Positions 33,229 to 40,895 of a stretch of DNA of 57,043 nt are shown in pieces. The translations under genes were made by a program, and so were the position numbers. Origin of the DNA: a virus. Location of the stretch: IMG/VR virus record IMGVR_UViG_3300007735_000759, positions 1 to 57,043 of that record; one strand, 5' to 3'. Under the pieces are notes generated by a model. The model did no database searches. It saw nothing but the letters and a program-made list of their open reading frames with translations, and had not been told where the DNA came from. The first letter of the stretch is position 1, and the number at the start of each line of letters is the position of its first letter.

Positions 33229-34080
33229 ATGGTTAGTAGCATGTACGAAAAAACAAAGTTAGATGATTATGGCATCTTAGAAACATTTTCAATTGTGAAA
33301 ATAGGGACTTATTTCGGAGTATTAGAGGGGGTGACACAACACTACCCCCTCAACACCCTTTCGTCTTATGCGAAAATGCTAAATACGATGCAAAAAGATA
33401 ATCTTTTTGTATACATATATGTGCACCAAAAAAAAGGTAGTCAGAAAATCCCAAATCTTAATAAAAACATTGTTATATCAAATGATCCTTTTCATTTTTT
33501 CTTAATGGATGAAATGGAAAACGGTTTTAAAAATCGCAAGCTACCCCTAAGTCAAAGTGAAAAAACAAAATTTTGTAGATTTTTGTCAGATTTTATTACA
33601 ATTGAGAAAAAAATACCTACAATAAAAGATTTTACCCCCGGCTCAATGCTTTTAATTTGCAAGAAAAACGAAGACTGGACATTGGAAATTAAAAGAAACT
33701 ATGAAAAGTTTTATTACAGTGTGTTAGCAATTGAGGGGAGACCCGAACGTTGGTATTCTGATAATAGGGAAAATTTAATCCATAAGATAAAAGTCTGGAT
33801 AACAGAAGGTGTAATTGATTCTAATTTAGATGATAAAGATGTACGCCCAATATTAAGATTGTTAAAATATTTTGTAGATTACGATTATGAACAAGATAAA
33901 GATGAAGCTGTAGCAAAAGAATATTTTACAGAGAAAGAAATTGATCATCTAAACAAAGTAATAGATAGGTGGGCAAATGGTGATAAAAGGTATGCACCTG
34001 AACGTTTTGTTCATAGCTTAAAACCTGTCTTAAAAGAAATGATAAAAGAAATAAAAATTGGCAGTCTAGATGATGACTAA
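33229..34080 (+). CDS. hypothetical protein
   Basis: 283 residues, Lys/Asp/Tyr-rich and soluble, with no domain recognised. Features: LETFSIVKIGTYFGVLEG near the N-terminus, TPGSMLLICKKNEDWTLEIKRNYE in the middle and an acidic C-terminus with several long helices. The ATG at 33229 and one at 33241 are both possible, each with weak ribosome sites. Its stop overlaps the following small membrane gene, so they form an operon with the HTH gene at 34236. Confidence 0.6.
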   Translation: MVSSMYEKTKLDDYGILETFSIVKIGTYFGVLEGVTQHYPLNTLSSYAKMLNTMQKDNLFVYIYVHQKKGSQKIPNLNKNIVISNDPFHFFLMDEMENGFKNRKLPLSQSEKTKFCRFLSDFITIEKKIPTIKDFTPGSMLLICKKNEDWTLEIKRNYEKFYYSVLAIEGRPERWYSDNRENLIHKIKVWITEGVIDSNLDDKDVRPILRLLKYFVDYDYEQDKDEAVAKEYFTEKEIDHLNKVIDRWANGDKRYAPERFVHSLKPVLKEMIKEIKIGSLDDD

Positions 34081-34243
34081 ACAATTCCCCATATCTTCCT
34101 TTATTGTACTAATTACATTAGTAAATTTATTTTTCATTTTTGTAAATTACATAATGAACTCGTATACTCACGACATTGTTTCAGAAACAATGTCGATTAT
34201 CAAAGAAGAAATTGCAGCGAGTCACGAGATTAATAATGAGTAA
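34070..34243 (+). CDS. small single-helix membrane protein
   Basis: 57 residues (ATG at 34070 or 34073) overlapping the previous stop. A transmembrane helix at ~9-28 (SFIVLITLVNLFFIFVNYI) is followed by an amphipathic acidic helix. Same architecture as the frameshifted product at 32916. Its stop overlaps the start of the HTH gene by eight bases. Possibly a membrane anchor or antiholin-like protein; nothing shows function. Confidence 0.5.
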   Translation: MMTKQFPISSFIVLITLVNLFFIFVNYIMNSYTHDIVSETMSIIKEEIAASHEINNE

Positions 34244-34601
34244 AATTTACATCTCAACATTACGTCCCAACAAAAACAGAAGACTCCCCTATGCAGAATT
34301 AGTAAAAGATGTAGCTTTGTATCCTGTGTCAACAAACAGGGAGAGAGGGGAGCGTTTGGGGCAATTGGGTGCCGACATTATTTTTCACATGCTTAAAAGA
34401 TTAAATATGAAATCTCAGGCCTCCGTTGGGAGACCTTTAAAATTAACCGAAGAGCAAGTAACAAAATACGTTATGCAGAATCCCCATTTTAAATTATTTG
34501 ACATGTCTAAGTATTTTAATTGCTCAATGACGGCGTGCTGGAACGCCCTAAAGAGAAATGGTATTGTAAAAAAATACACAGGAATACAAGTAAAAGAATA
34601 A
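34236..34601 (+). CDS. helix-turn-helix protein resembling an IS630-type transposase N-terminus
   Basis: 121 residues. LPYAELVKDVALYPVS... followed by ASVGRPLKLTEEQVTKYVMQNPHFKLFDMSKYFNCSMTACWNALKRNGIVKKYT is the double HTH layout of IS630/Tc1-like transposase N-termini (second HTH at ~68-118). No DDE catalytic domain follows, so it is either a domesticated DNA-binding regulator or a transposase remnant. Starts at ATG 34236, overlapping the previous stop; an in-frame ATG at 34176 lies inside that gene. Confidence 0.6.
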   Translation: MSKIYISTLRPNKNRRLPYAELVKDVALYPVSTNRERGERLGQLGADIIFHMLKRLNMKSQASVGRPLKLTEEQVTKYVMQNPHFKLFDMSKYFNCSMTACWNALKRNGIVKKYTGIQVKE

Positions 34602-34609
34602 ATTTAAAA

Positions 34610-35116
34610 ATGGATTCTATAATTTTCCCTCTTTGCGTTTTTATTTCAGTTTGGGCCATGGTAGGGCTGGTTCAAATCTTAATCTGGATAAAAAATAAGA
34701 AAACCCAAAAATCGATAGAAACATACATTGAATCAATAAAGTCTATTTATATTCCTTTTAAAGGCGCCGTTAAATTTATGTTTAATTCAGGTTATTATGA
34801 ATATAATGAGCAGGATTTAATGAACCAATTAGAAAGGATTACGCCAGAAGCTTATTATAGGCAATTATTAATTATTAAAATTAAAAAAAAAGAGATTTGC
34901 TTATATGCAAGAAAAATCAATGGTCCTAATTCCGAAATGCAAAAAATAGACGTGAATCAATTTAAAAAACTTTACCTAGAAACAGATTGTAATTTTCTGT
35001 CAACCCCCATTTACAGTCAAGATCGAGAAAATGTCTATACTGATTTAAGTTTTGAGGAAAATGAATTAAATTTGTTATTGGAAAATTTAAAAAAAACAAA
35101 CAACACGAATGTCTAG
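34610..35116 (+). CDS. membrane-anchored hypothetical protein
   Basis: 168 residues from ATG 34610. A transmembrane helix at ~3-25 (IIFPLCVFISVWAMVGLVQILIWI), then a basic stretch NKKTQKS and a ~140-residue cytoplasmic domain of mixed structure. A longer in-frame reading from 34520 would overlap the HTH gene and begin with no ribosome site. No family recognised. The last gene of the + strand early unit, followed by a long hairpin. Confidence 0.55.
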   Translation: MDSIIFPLCVFISVWAMVGLVQILIWIKNKKTQKSIETYIESIKSIYIPFKGAVKFMFNSGYYEYNEQDLMNQLERITPEAYYRQLLIIKIKKKEICLYARKINGPNSEMQKIDVNQFKKLYLETDCNFLSTPIYSQDRENVYTDLSFEENELNLLLENLKKTNNTNV

Positions 35117-35120
35117 AAAA

Positions 35121-35158
35121 AATGATCCCCACTAAAATGCGATTTTAGTGATATCATT
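35121..35158. terminator. long hairpin between convergent units
   Basis: AATGAT...CACTAAAAT-GCG-ATTTTAGTG...ATCATT: a perfect 9-bp inner stem with a 3-base loop and a 6-bp outer stem. It lies between the + gene ending at 35116 and the - unit ending at 35214, so it probably ends one or both transcripts. Confidence 0.55.
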
Positions 35159-35213
35159 AATCTTTAAAAATTACATCACCAAAATGACATTTGTGATTTT
35201 TGTGAATAAAATA

Positions 35214-35518
35214 TTATCTACCTATAATAATAACGGCATATTTATACCAATTTATTTCTTTTGATTTTCTAACTTTTTCGTCATAGACATCTTTATCAAA
35301 AGATCCATATAAGCTACGTGTTGCAATACTTATCAAAAAATCACAATCCTCTGAACTTAAATTAAACAAATTTAAATCTTTTCCTTTAACAGTTACATTT
35401 AAAGGTTCCTCAGGATAAAAATACTTATTTTCAACCGACACTGAAGTTTCATTTTTTTTTGATATTGTGAATCAATTGTAGCAAGAATTTTCATTAGATC
35501 ATTATTTAGGGAGTTCAT
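35214..35518 (-). CDS. hypothetical protein split at an A9 tract
   Basis: A start at 35518, directly after the previous stop, reads MNSLNNDLMKILATIDSQYQKK into a run of nine A (35452-35460 on the opposite strand) and then stops early in that frame. One base back, the frame continues NETSVSVENKYFYPEEPLN... to the stop at 35214. The joined product is about 101 residues, soluble and acidic. Slippage of polymerase or ribosome on A9, or a homopolymer assembly error, would join them. If not joined, the second part could start at GTG 35441 (75 residues). Confidence 0.45.
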
Positions 35519-35520
35519 AA

Positions 35521-36009
35521 TTAATCTTTACTTAAATAATCAAAAATTATTCTTGCAGTTGCGTAATCAGTAGAAAAATCACCTGTTTTATAATACTGAA
35601 GCATATATTCAAATGCTTCTTTTTTGGTAATCGTAGAACTTGGAGAAATTTCTTGTATTTTAAGCTCCTCCACCATCATCTCGTCAGAGATATGCTCTTC
35701 TCTTTGTGTGATTGGAAGATTATTAATATTAGGCACCGATATTTGATTTAAAAATTCACGAGTAAGTTTTTCTTGTGATAAACTTAGTGTTTTTCGTTCT
35801 CTAGCAAGTCGCCGCCCTTCTTTTAATTTAGCTAAATGCTCAGGAGATAACGTTTTTTTAGTTTTTTGCTCAATTGTCATTTCATTTTTCTCATTCATCT
35901 TTTTTTTATAAGCGTTCCATATTGCCTCGGCCCATCCCCCCAAATCGCAGTCTCTATAGACTATTTTATACATAGGAAGTAAAGTATGGTAGTTGTCCGA
36001 CGTAGCCAT
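35521..36009 (-). CDS. hypothetical protein, Lys/Glu-rich
   Basis: 162 residues. A short N-terminal globular segment (MYKIVYRDCDLGGWAEAIWNAY) is followed by a highly charged linker (KKTLSPEHLAKLKEGRRLARERK) and a C-terminal helical domain with an acidic run. The KLKEGRRLARERK segment resembles basic DNA- or RNA-binding regions. Three bases separate it from the upstream gene's stop. No family recognised. Confidence 0.55.
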   Translation of the reverse strand: MATSDNYHTLLPMYKIVYRDCDLGGWAEAIWNAYKKKMNEKNEMTIEQKTKKTLSPEHLAKLKEGRRLARERKTLSLSQEKLTREFLNQISVPNINNLPITQREEHISDEMMVEELKIQEISPSSTITKKEAFEYMLQYYKTGDFSTDYATARIIFDYLSKD

Positions 36010-36012
36010 ACG

Positions 36013-36444
36013 TTATTTTCTTAACCCTGGTTTTAATTCGTCTATCTTCTGTTTCAATTTTTTAATGAGCTGTTGTTCTTTTGTCTGTTCTGGCCCTGAT
36101 TCAGGGAATTCTTTTATATATAAATTTTCTGAATGAGGACGGAACAATCCTTTGCGATCGTTTATCCTAAATAAAGCGAAAGGCGTATTAATTAAGCGGT
36201 CTGTTAAATACATTTTAAGATCTTTTTTTGATATTTCAAATCTTTTTAATTTTGCAAGGGTTTCCCATAATAAATTATGAACCTCTGTTTTTTCCAGAAA
36301 TCCCCTATCAGAAACAAAGAACATCTCTTGATCCTCATCTTTCCTTTCTTTTTTTACAAACAAAATCAAATCATCTGTTGGGAAAAGCGAGGAATTATCA
36401 AGTATTTCAGGGTAATTATATATTGCGGTCATATTAATAAGCAT
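36013..36444 (-). CDS. hypothetical protein
   Basis: 143 residues of mixed structure. Conserved-looking features are PTDDLILFVKKERKDED, VSDRGFLEKTEVHNLLWETLAKLKRFEISKKDLKMYLTDRL and a C-terminal Lys/Gln-rich helix. GAGGAAAAAT precedes the ATG, and the gene follows the upstream stop directly. No domain recognised. Part of a closely packed minus-strand unit from 39.5 to 35.2 kb. Confidence 0.55.
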   Translation of the reverse strand: MLINMTAIYNYPEILDNSSLFPTDDLILFVKKERKDEDQEMFFVSDRGFLEKTEVHNLLWETLAKLKRFEISKKDLKMYLTDRLINTPFALFRINDRKGLFRPHSENLYIKEFPESGPEQTKEQQLIKKLKQKIDELKPGLRK

Positions 36445-36446
36445 GG

Positions 36447-36737
36447 CTATTTTTCCTCTTTTTCGTTAGCTTTATCAAGCATTTCAGGAAAATTAAATTT
36501 ATTTCTTACATTAATAAGATGCGCAATAACATCCGTAGCCTTTCCATTTAATTCTGAAGAATATTTATTAAATGTTCCCTCTAAGAATCCTTTAAAATAT
36601 TCGTTTACAGCTAAACATTCGCCAACAAATTTCTTTAAATCTTCTATTTCTTCGTTTTTTTCTTTTATTAAAGCGCGAAGCTCTTTAATTAGTTTTTGAT
36701 CCTCAGAAAGAGGGATTGTTTCTTTCCATTCACTCAA
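36447..36737 (-). CDS. small coiled-coil hypothetical protein
   Basis: About 96 residues, strongly helical: SEDQKLIKELRALIKEKNEEIEDLKKFVGE forms a coiled coil (~12-40). AGGCGG lies eight bases before TTG 36737, which is therefore preferred; a GTG at 36746 is too close to the ribosome site. It abuts the next gene. Possible multimerisation partner; function unknown. Confidence 0.5.
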   Translation of the reverse strand: MSEWKETIPLSEDQKLIKELRALIKEKNEEIEDLKKFVGECLAVNEYFKGFLEGTFNKYSSELNGKATDVIAHLINVRNKFNFPEMLDKANEKEEK

Positions 36738-36749
36738 AATATACACCGC

Positions 36750-36845
36750 CTAAATATCAATTTTTTGTTTTTTAATCATACGGATTGACACCCCTACTGT
36801 AATTAACAAAAGAGCTGAAAGCAACCATAATGATGCAGCGAGCAT
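36750..36845 (-). CDS. tiny single-helix membrane peptide
   Basis: 31 residues: MLAASLWLLSALLLITVGVS, a transmembrane helix, followed by a basic tail RMIKKQKIDI. AAGGTG lies five bases before the ATG. One of several micro-proteins in this minus-strand unit; phage micro-membrane proteins often act in lysis control or superinfection exclusion. Confidence 0.4.
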   Translation of the reverse strand: MLAASLWLLSALLLITVGVSIRMIKKQKIDI

Positions 36846-36905
36846 AAAGACACCTTAAAAAAATAGTGATGATGAAAATGGATGTAAGTGTTATTTATAA
36901 ACTTT

Positions 36906-37007
36906 TTATTGTATAACAAACAACACCCATAAAGATAATATGCTAAAAGCAAATATAAATGCAAGTACATTTCTATACTTTTTTTCTGGCCATGCCGTTT
37001 TATTCAT
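36906..37007 (-). CDS. tiny single-helix membrane peptide
   Basis: 33 residues: a polar start MNKTAWPEKKYRN then a transmembrane helix VLAFIFAFSILSLWVLFVI. GGGAG is eight bases before the ATG. It lies between the 31-residue peptide and the gene at 37032 in the same direction. Confidence 0.4.
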   Translation of the reverse strand: MNKTAWPEKKYRNVLAFIFAFSILSLWVLFVIQ

Positions 37008-37031
37008 AAAAGTTACTCCCGTTTTTAATAT

Positions 37032-37337
37032 TTATCTTTTAATAAGAACTGGTAATTTTTTTGGGTCACCTCCGCTTTCAACATATTCTATAACTTCTTT
37101 TATAGAATGAGATTCAAAACTCCTACATTTATCGTCCGTGCAATGCCATTGTTTGTTATGACGGCGAATGAATGCAAATGACTGTCGATCATTGCCTTGA
37201 TTATTTAAAGAAAAATAATCTAAATTATCAATTCTATTCAAAACAGTCTCAAAATAATCTAAAACGTCCGTTTTATCTGTTAATTTATCTAAAGGGACGG
37301 TTGATTTAATCTTCTTTTTTTTGAAAAACGGTAACAT
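37032..37337 (-). CDS. hypothetical protein
   Basis: 101 residues, soluble and charged. LDYFETVLNRIDNLDYFSLNNQGNDRQSFAFIRRHNKQWHCTDDKCRSFESHSIKEVIEYVESGG suggests a small alpha/beta domain; the single CTDDKC pair could bind metal, but a full zinc site is not evident. GGAGGAG-like sequence precedes the ATG. Two bases separate it from the upstream gene. Confidence 0.5.
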   Translation of the reverse strand: MLPFFKKKKIKSTVPLDKLTDKTDVLDYFETVLNRIDNLDYFSLNNQGNDRQSFAFIRRHNKQWHCTDDKCRSFESHSIKEVIEYVESGGDPKKLPVLIKR

Positions 37338-37339
37338 AC

Positions 37340-37861
37340 TTACTCCTCCTGTTTATTACCAAGTACCAATCCTTTGTATCCTGTGTGAATAAAAAGACAT
37401 TCCTCACCATTAGCGTAAATAGCTATTAACAGCTCCCCTGTTCTTGGGGTAAAAAAATGATAATCCATTTGGCCGTCATAACATATATTTACTTGACCTT
37501 TTTTAACCATTTGCAAAAGACTGTTATAATAAAAATCTAATTCGTTATCTTCTGAGTTAATGATCTTTTCGTAATTACTTAAATTAAGCGTTATGCTTTT
37601 AGATGGCTTTTTATTTGATATCTTTTCCTCAGGGGATGGAGGTAATTGAGAGACATAAACGAAAAGTTTTCTAAGCACATACACAAAGAAAAAAGACAGA
37701 TATGCCACCCTAATTCCAAAATGAATTTTTGAAAAATGAGTTTTTAGCAAAAGATGACTCAATATCATTGTGAGGGATGAAAGAAACAACAACACTTCTC
37801 CATACCAATCATCCAAAAAATAAAAAAATTTCTTATTAATTATATTAATTAAATTAATCAT
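37340..37861 (-). CDS. two-helix membrane protein
   Basis: 173 residues. Transmembrane segments at ~16-35 (WYGEVLLFLSSLTMILSHLLL) and ~46-66 (FGIRVAYLSFFFVYVLRKLFVYV), then a Pro/Ser linker and a ~90-residue cytoplasmic domain. Its ATG overlaps the stop of the 55-residue upstream gene. No family recognised. Confidence 0.55.
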   Translation of the reverse strand: MINLINIINKKFFYFLDDWYGEVLLFLSSLTMILSHLLLKTHFSKIHFGIRVAYLSFFFVYVLRKLFVYVSQLPPSPEEKISNKKPSKSITLNLSNYEKIINSEDNELDFYYNSLLQMVKKGQVNICYDGQMDYHFFTPRTGELLIAIYANGEECLFIHTGYKGLVLGNKQEE

Positions 37862-38021
37862 AAAACCCCAACCAAAACAAACTCCCCGCGTGATAGAGAA
37901 AACTTAAAAAAGTTATTTCAAAAAAAGATGAAGATCTTTTATGGATTTTCTTCATAAGTAATTGTGAAAGGGAAAAGGTAATAGAAGAAAAAAGACAATA
38001 TAAAAAAAAGGAAAAAAGCAT
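37854..38021 (-). CDS. small two-helix membrane protein
   Basis: 55 residues: a hydrophobic FSFFLYCLFSSITFSLSQLL, a basic loop MKKIHKRS, and a second hydrophobic region FFEITFLSFLYHAGSLFWLGF. It begins three bases after the upstream stop at 38025 and overlaps the next gene by eight bases. The packing supports expression; the ribosome site is weak. Function unknown. Confidence 0.4.
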   Translation of the reverse strand: MLFSFFLYCLFSSITFSLSQLLMKKIHKRSSSFFEITFLSFLYHAGSLFWLGFYD

Positions 38022-38024
38022 TTT

Positions 38025-38246
38025 CTATTTCTTTTCTTTATGCGGAGTAAGCCCTTCATAATAAGGGCATTCAGGATTTAATATTAAATAAAAATCCTCT
38101 TGTATTTTTTTAAATTCCTGTAATGTTTTAACAGATATAAAACAATTCAAACCTAAACCTATAATTGTTATTAGTAACGCAACCTTTGCCACAACATCAA
38201 AATTATTCATAATACTACACACAAAAAAAGGAAACTGCTTGATCAT
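38025..38246 (-). CDS. small membrane protein
   Basis: About 73 residues from ATG 38246, or ~61 from ATG 38210; a TTG at 38327 overlapping the previous gene is also possible. None has a clear ribosome site. The core NNFDVVAKVALLITIIGLGLNCFISV is a transmembrane helix followed by a charged cytoplasmic tail ending CPYYEGLTPHKEKK. Confidence 0.4.
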   Translation of the reverse strand: MIKQFPFFVCSIMNNFDVVAKVALLITIIGLGLNCFISVKTLQEFKKIQEDFYLILNPECPYYEGLTPHKEKK

Positions 38247-38292
38247 TAGCACGTATTGTAATTTAAAAAAAGAAGAAATATCGGCATTTTTT

Positions 38293-38541
38293 CTAAAAGA
38301 AATAGAATTTTTTAAAAATGCAGGCAATTAAAAGAGAAATTATCGCGCTCGCTGCTGTACCAATAATAGTTATCAACGTTGAATATTGCATTTTACCATT
38401 ACTTTTAATATGCACAAACTGATATAGTTTGCGAAATAAAGAACTTTCCAAGAACCAATATAAACCATACATTACAATAAACAACATGAACCCACAAAAG
38501 CACACCAGGAAAATAAGAATAAGGAATTGAATTTCAATCAT
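38293..38541 (-). CDS. small two-helix membrane protein
   Basis: 82 residues: IQFLILIFLVCFCGFMLFIVMYGLYWFL (~4-31) and STLITIIGTAASAIISLLIACIF (~55-77), joined by a basic loop. The upstream 77-bp gap (38542-38618) holds only a possible 19-residue hydrophobic peptide that I do not call. No family recognised. Confidence 0.45.
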   Translation of the reverse strand: MIEIQFLILIFLVCFCGFMLFIVMYGLYWFLESSLFRKLYQFVHIKSNGKMQYSTLITIIGTAASAIISLLIACIFKKFYFF

Positions 38542-38618
38542 TTAAAGAAAAAAGCCCAAATTACAAGCATTTGAAAAAGCATTAAAAAAATTATCAAAGA
38601 AAATCATTCTTTATCCAT

Positions 38619-38912
38619 TTAAAATAAACTCAAAATCTCATCAAGAAATCTTATAGCCCCATATACAGCAACTGGTGTAAGAATTACAATAATTCTTTCG
38701 TATTCCGAATTTGTCCTTTTCAACATCTTTGTTATCTCGTTCAGTTTATTACAATAGTCTATTAACTGCTCATAAGTTACATCAACATACTCACCTTTAT
38801 ATTCTTTTTTTAAATATTTTTCATCCCGAACTTTCCTATATCGAGGCTCAAGAGAATAAATATTGTCCTTTACATGGATGTAATCTTTATTGTTGGCTCG
38901 TGTTTTTTTCAT
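38619..38912 (-). CDS. tail-anchored small protein
   Basis: 97 residues: a basic, Tyr-rich N-terminal half (KVRDEKYLKKEYKGEYVDVTYEQLIDYCNKL), a helix, and a C-terminal hydrophobic segment IIVILTPVAVYGAIRFLDEIL compatible with tail anchoring. It overlaps the upstream gene by 26 bases. Unknown function. Confidence 0.5.
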   Translation of the reverse strand: MKKTRANNKDYIHVKDNIYSLEPRYRKVRDEKYLKKEYKGEYVDVTYEQLIDYCNKLNEITKMLKRTNSEYERIIVILTPVAVYGAIRFLDEILSLF

Positions 38913-39300
38913 AATAGTAAAACTCTTTCAGGTTATAATTAAAATAAGAAGGGTTCCCTTCAATTAAATCTTGAATAATTAAATCTTGAGCTGCCTCTTT
39001 GGTTAAAAGCAATTCGGACCCTTCTTTTTTTGATTTAATCCGGTTATATCCGATACGATAATCTTCTATTGCCCATGGCTGTAAAATTTCTTTAAATTGC
39101 TTTAACGTGATTTCGATTTGTTCATATCGATAACAGGGCAACGAGTTGTTATAACGTTTTGTTAGAATCTCTTTAAATAATTGAATGCGATATCTTAGCC
39201 GCTTTCTTATTTCAAATAATTCGGAAATCACTAGCTCAAAATAAGCAAGTAGCAAACTTGTAACAAGAAAAACAAAACATATAATAAATTTTTCACCCAT
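38887..39300 (-). CDS. membrane-anchored hypothetical protein
   Basis: 137 residues from ATG 39300, which overlaps the previous stop (ATGGGTGA); an ATG at 39309 is too close to the ribosome site. A transmembrane helix at ~4-26 (FIICFVFLVTSLLLAYFEL) precedes a basic helical domain and a Tyr-rich C-terminus. No family recognised. Confidence 0.5.
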   Translation of the reverse strand: MGEKFIICFVFLVTSLLLAYFELVISELFEIRKRLRYRIQLFKEILTKRYNNSLPCYRYEQIEITLKQFKEILQPWAIEDYRIGYNRIKSKKEGSELLLTKEAAQDLIIQDLIEGNPSYFNYNLKEFYYYEKNTSQQ

Positions 39301-39520
39301 ACCAAACATCTTTCAGTGCGATTGAATCTTTTATTAACTTTTTGGGATCTGTTAATCTTTTCCCAGAAGAAAGGCCTGTTTTATTTTTATTAGATTTTTT
39401 ATAACCATTCAACCGCAGCTGTTCTCTAGCTTCTCTTTCTTGAGGTGTTAAGTTGGCATAATATTCTTTCATTTTTCCAGATAATTTTTTACGAACTTCT
39501 AAAGAATGTCGATAAGTCAT
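39293..39520 (-). CDS. small basic protein
   Basis: About 75 residues from ATG 39520 (MTYRHSLEVRKKLSGKMKEYYANLTPQEREAREQL), rich in Lys/Arg. The N-terminal half resembles the basic, helical region of small phage homing-type or HNH-associated proteins (KLS..MKEYYANLTPEE), with no catalytic residues. A longer reading to 39574 would overlap the divergent methyltransferase start. First gene of the minus-strand micro-protein unit. Confidence 0.5.
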   Translation of the reverse strand: MTYRHSLEVRKKLSGKMKEYYANLTPQEREAREQLRLNGYKKSNKNKTGLSSGKRLTDPKKLIKDSIALKDVWYG

Positions 39521-39563
39521 ATGATCAATATCAATAATATTGTATATTTTTAATATAAATACC

Positions 39564-40838
39564 ATGAAAGCCAAAAACTGTCAAACGGATAAGTGCGAAA
39601 GTTATGAGATTATGACAGCAAAACAAAAACTGGAACTTACGTGGATTGGGAAAGATCAGCGGCCTAAGCTGGAACCAAGAATCTTATTAGAAAATAAAGA
39701 AAAATCTTACCATGCAAAGCATCGGGTTACTGAAAATGACGTTTTTGATAATAAGCTGATCTTTGGTGACAACTTACTGGCACTTAAAGCACTTGAACAG
39801 GACTATACTGGCAAAGTTAAGTGTGTCTTTATTGATCCACCCTACAATACCGGTTCTGCTTTTCAACATTATGATGACGGTCTAGAACATTCCATCTGGC
39901 TTGGTTTGATGCGTGATCGACTAGAAATTATCCGAAAACTTATATCAGATGATGGTTCTTTATGGATAACCATAGATGATAATGAAGCACATTATTTGAA
40001 AGTGCTGTGTGATGAAGTTTTTGGGAGGGACAACTTTGTAGCAAATGTAGTATGGCAGAAAAAATACACTACTGCCAACGATTCAAAGGGCATCCCAGCG
40101 TCGCACGATCACATTTTAGTCTATCAGAAATCCCATGTTTTTGAGAGAGGCTTATTTCCCAGAACTGAAAAACAAAATGATTTTTATAAGTATGATGATT
40201 ATGACGGAAGAGGAGCTTATCGTACAGATAATGTACTTGTAAAAAGTTTTTCTCAAACAGGTGTATTTCCAATAACTAATCCTAATACAAGTCGCATTTA
40301 TATGCCACCAGAAGGAAGGTGTTGGAGAACAAATGAGAAAACTATGCAAAAATGGCTTGTTGAAAATCGGATATATTTTGGAAAGGATGGAAAAGGAGCT
40401 CCACAACTTAAAAGATACCTAAATGAAGTTAAACAAGGAATAGTACCGAATACGTGGTGGTCATTTGATGAAGCAGGACATAACGATCAAGCAAAAAAAG
40501 AACTGCAAAAATTGTTTACTAAGGACATTTTTGATACTCCAAAACCTGAGAAACTTCTCTATCGTATTTTAACCCTTGCTACTAATTCTGGTGACCTTGT
40601 TCTTGATTCTTTCGCTGGTTCTGGTACCACAGGTGCTGTGGCTCATAAAATGGGGCGTCGATGGATTATGATAGAGCTTGGCGATCATTGCCACACACAT
40701 ATTATTCCAAGGCTTCAAAGAGTGATTGGCGGCGATGATAAAGGTGGTGTGACTGAAATTACGGGTTGGAAAGGCGGGGGCGGTTTTCGTTATTATGCTT
40801 TGGCACCATCCTTACTTGAAAAAGATAAAGCCAAATGA
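39564..40838 (+). CDS. DNA methyltransferase, N4/N6 beta class (orphan)
   Basis: About 424 residues (start at 39564, or at 39612 where the family usually begins MTAKQKLELTWIGK; ribosome sites are weak for both). Motif IV DPPYNTG is at ~92-98 of the longest reading, and motif I DSFAGSGTTGAVA comes late (~residue 355-365), the beta-class order shared with type III Mod subunits. NKLIFGDNLLALK is the usual N-terminal motif. It would methylate adenine N6 or cytosine N4. No restriction subunit is adjacent, so protection from host restriction is likely. Confidence 0.85.
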   Translation: MKAKNCQTDKCESYEIMTAKQKLELTWIGKDQRPKLEPRILLENKEKSYHAKHRVTENDVFDNKLIFGDNLLALKALEQDYTGKVKCVFIDPPYNTGSAFQHYDDGLEHSIWLGLMRDRLEIIRKLISDDGSLWITIDDNEAHYLKVLCDEVFGRDNFVANVVWQKKYTTANDSKGIPASHDHILVYQKSHVFERGLFPRTEKQNDFYKYDDYDGRGAYRTDNVLVKSFSQTGVFPITNPNTSRIYMPPEGRCWRTNEKTMQKWLVENRIYFGKDGKGAPQLKRYLNEVKQGIVPNTWWSFDEAGHNDQAKKELQKLFTKDIFDTPKPEKLLYRILTLATNSGDLVLDSFAGSGTTGAVAHKMGRRWIMIELGDHCHTHIIPRLQRVIGGDDKGGVTEITGWKGGGGFRYYALAPSLLEKDKAK

Positions 40839-40895
40839 TCACAAATTGTGACCGGTTGAAAACTGATTGCAGAGGATAAGGAAAAGTAAAAGAGA

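Noticed and set aside
36277-36699. 140-codon open frame on the + strand
   Set aside because: Lies opposite two convincing minus-strand genes, has no ribosome site and an unnatural composition; a shadow frame.
39540-39563. Earlier ATG for the N4/N6 methyltransferase
   Set aside because: No ribosome site and the added residues (YIFNINT) are not family-like; later ATGs fit better.
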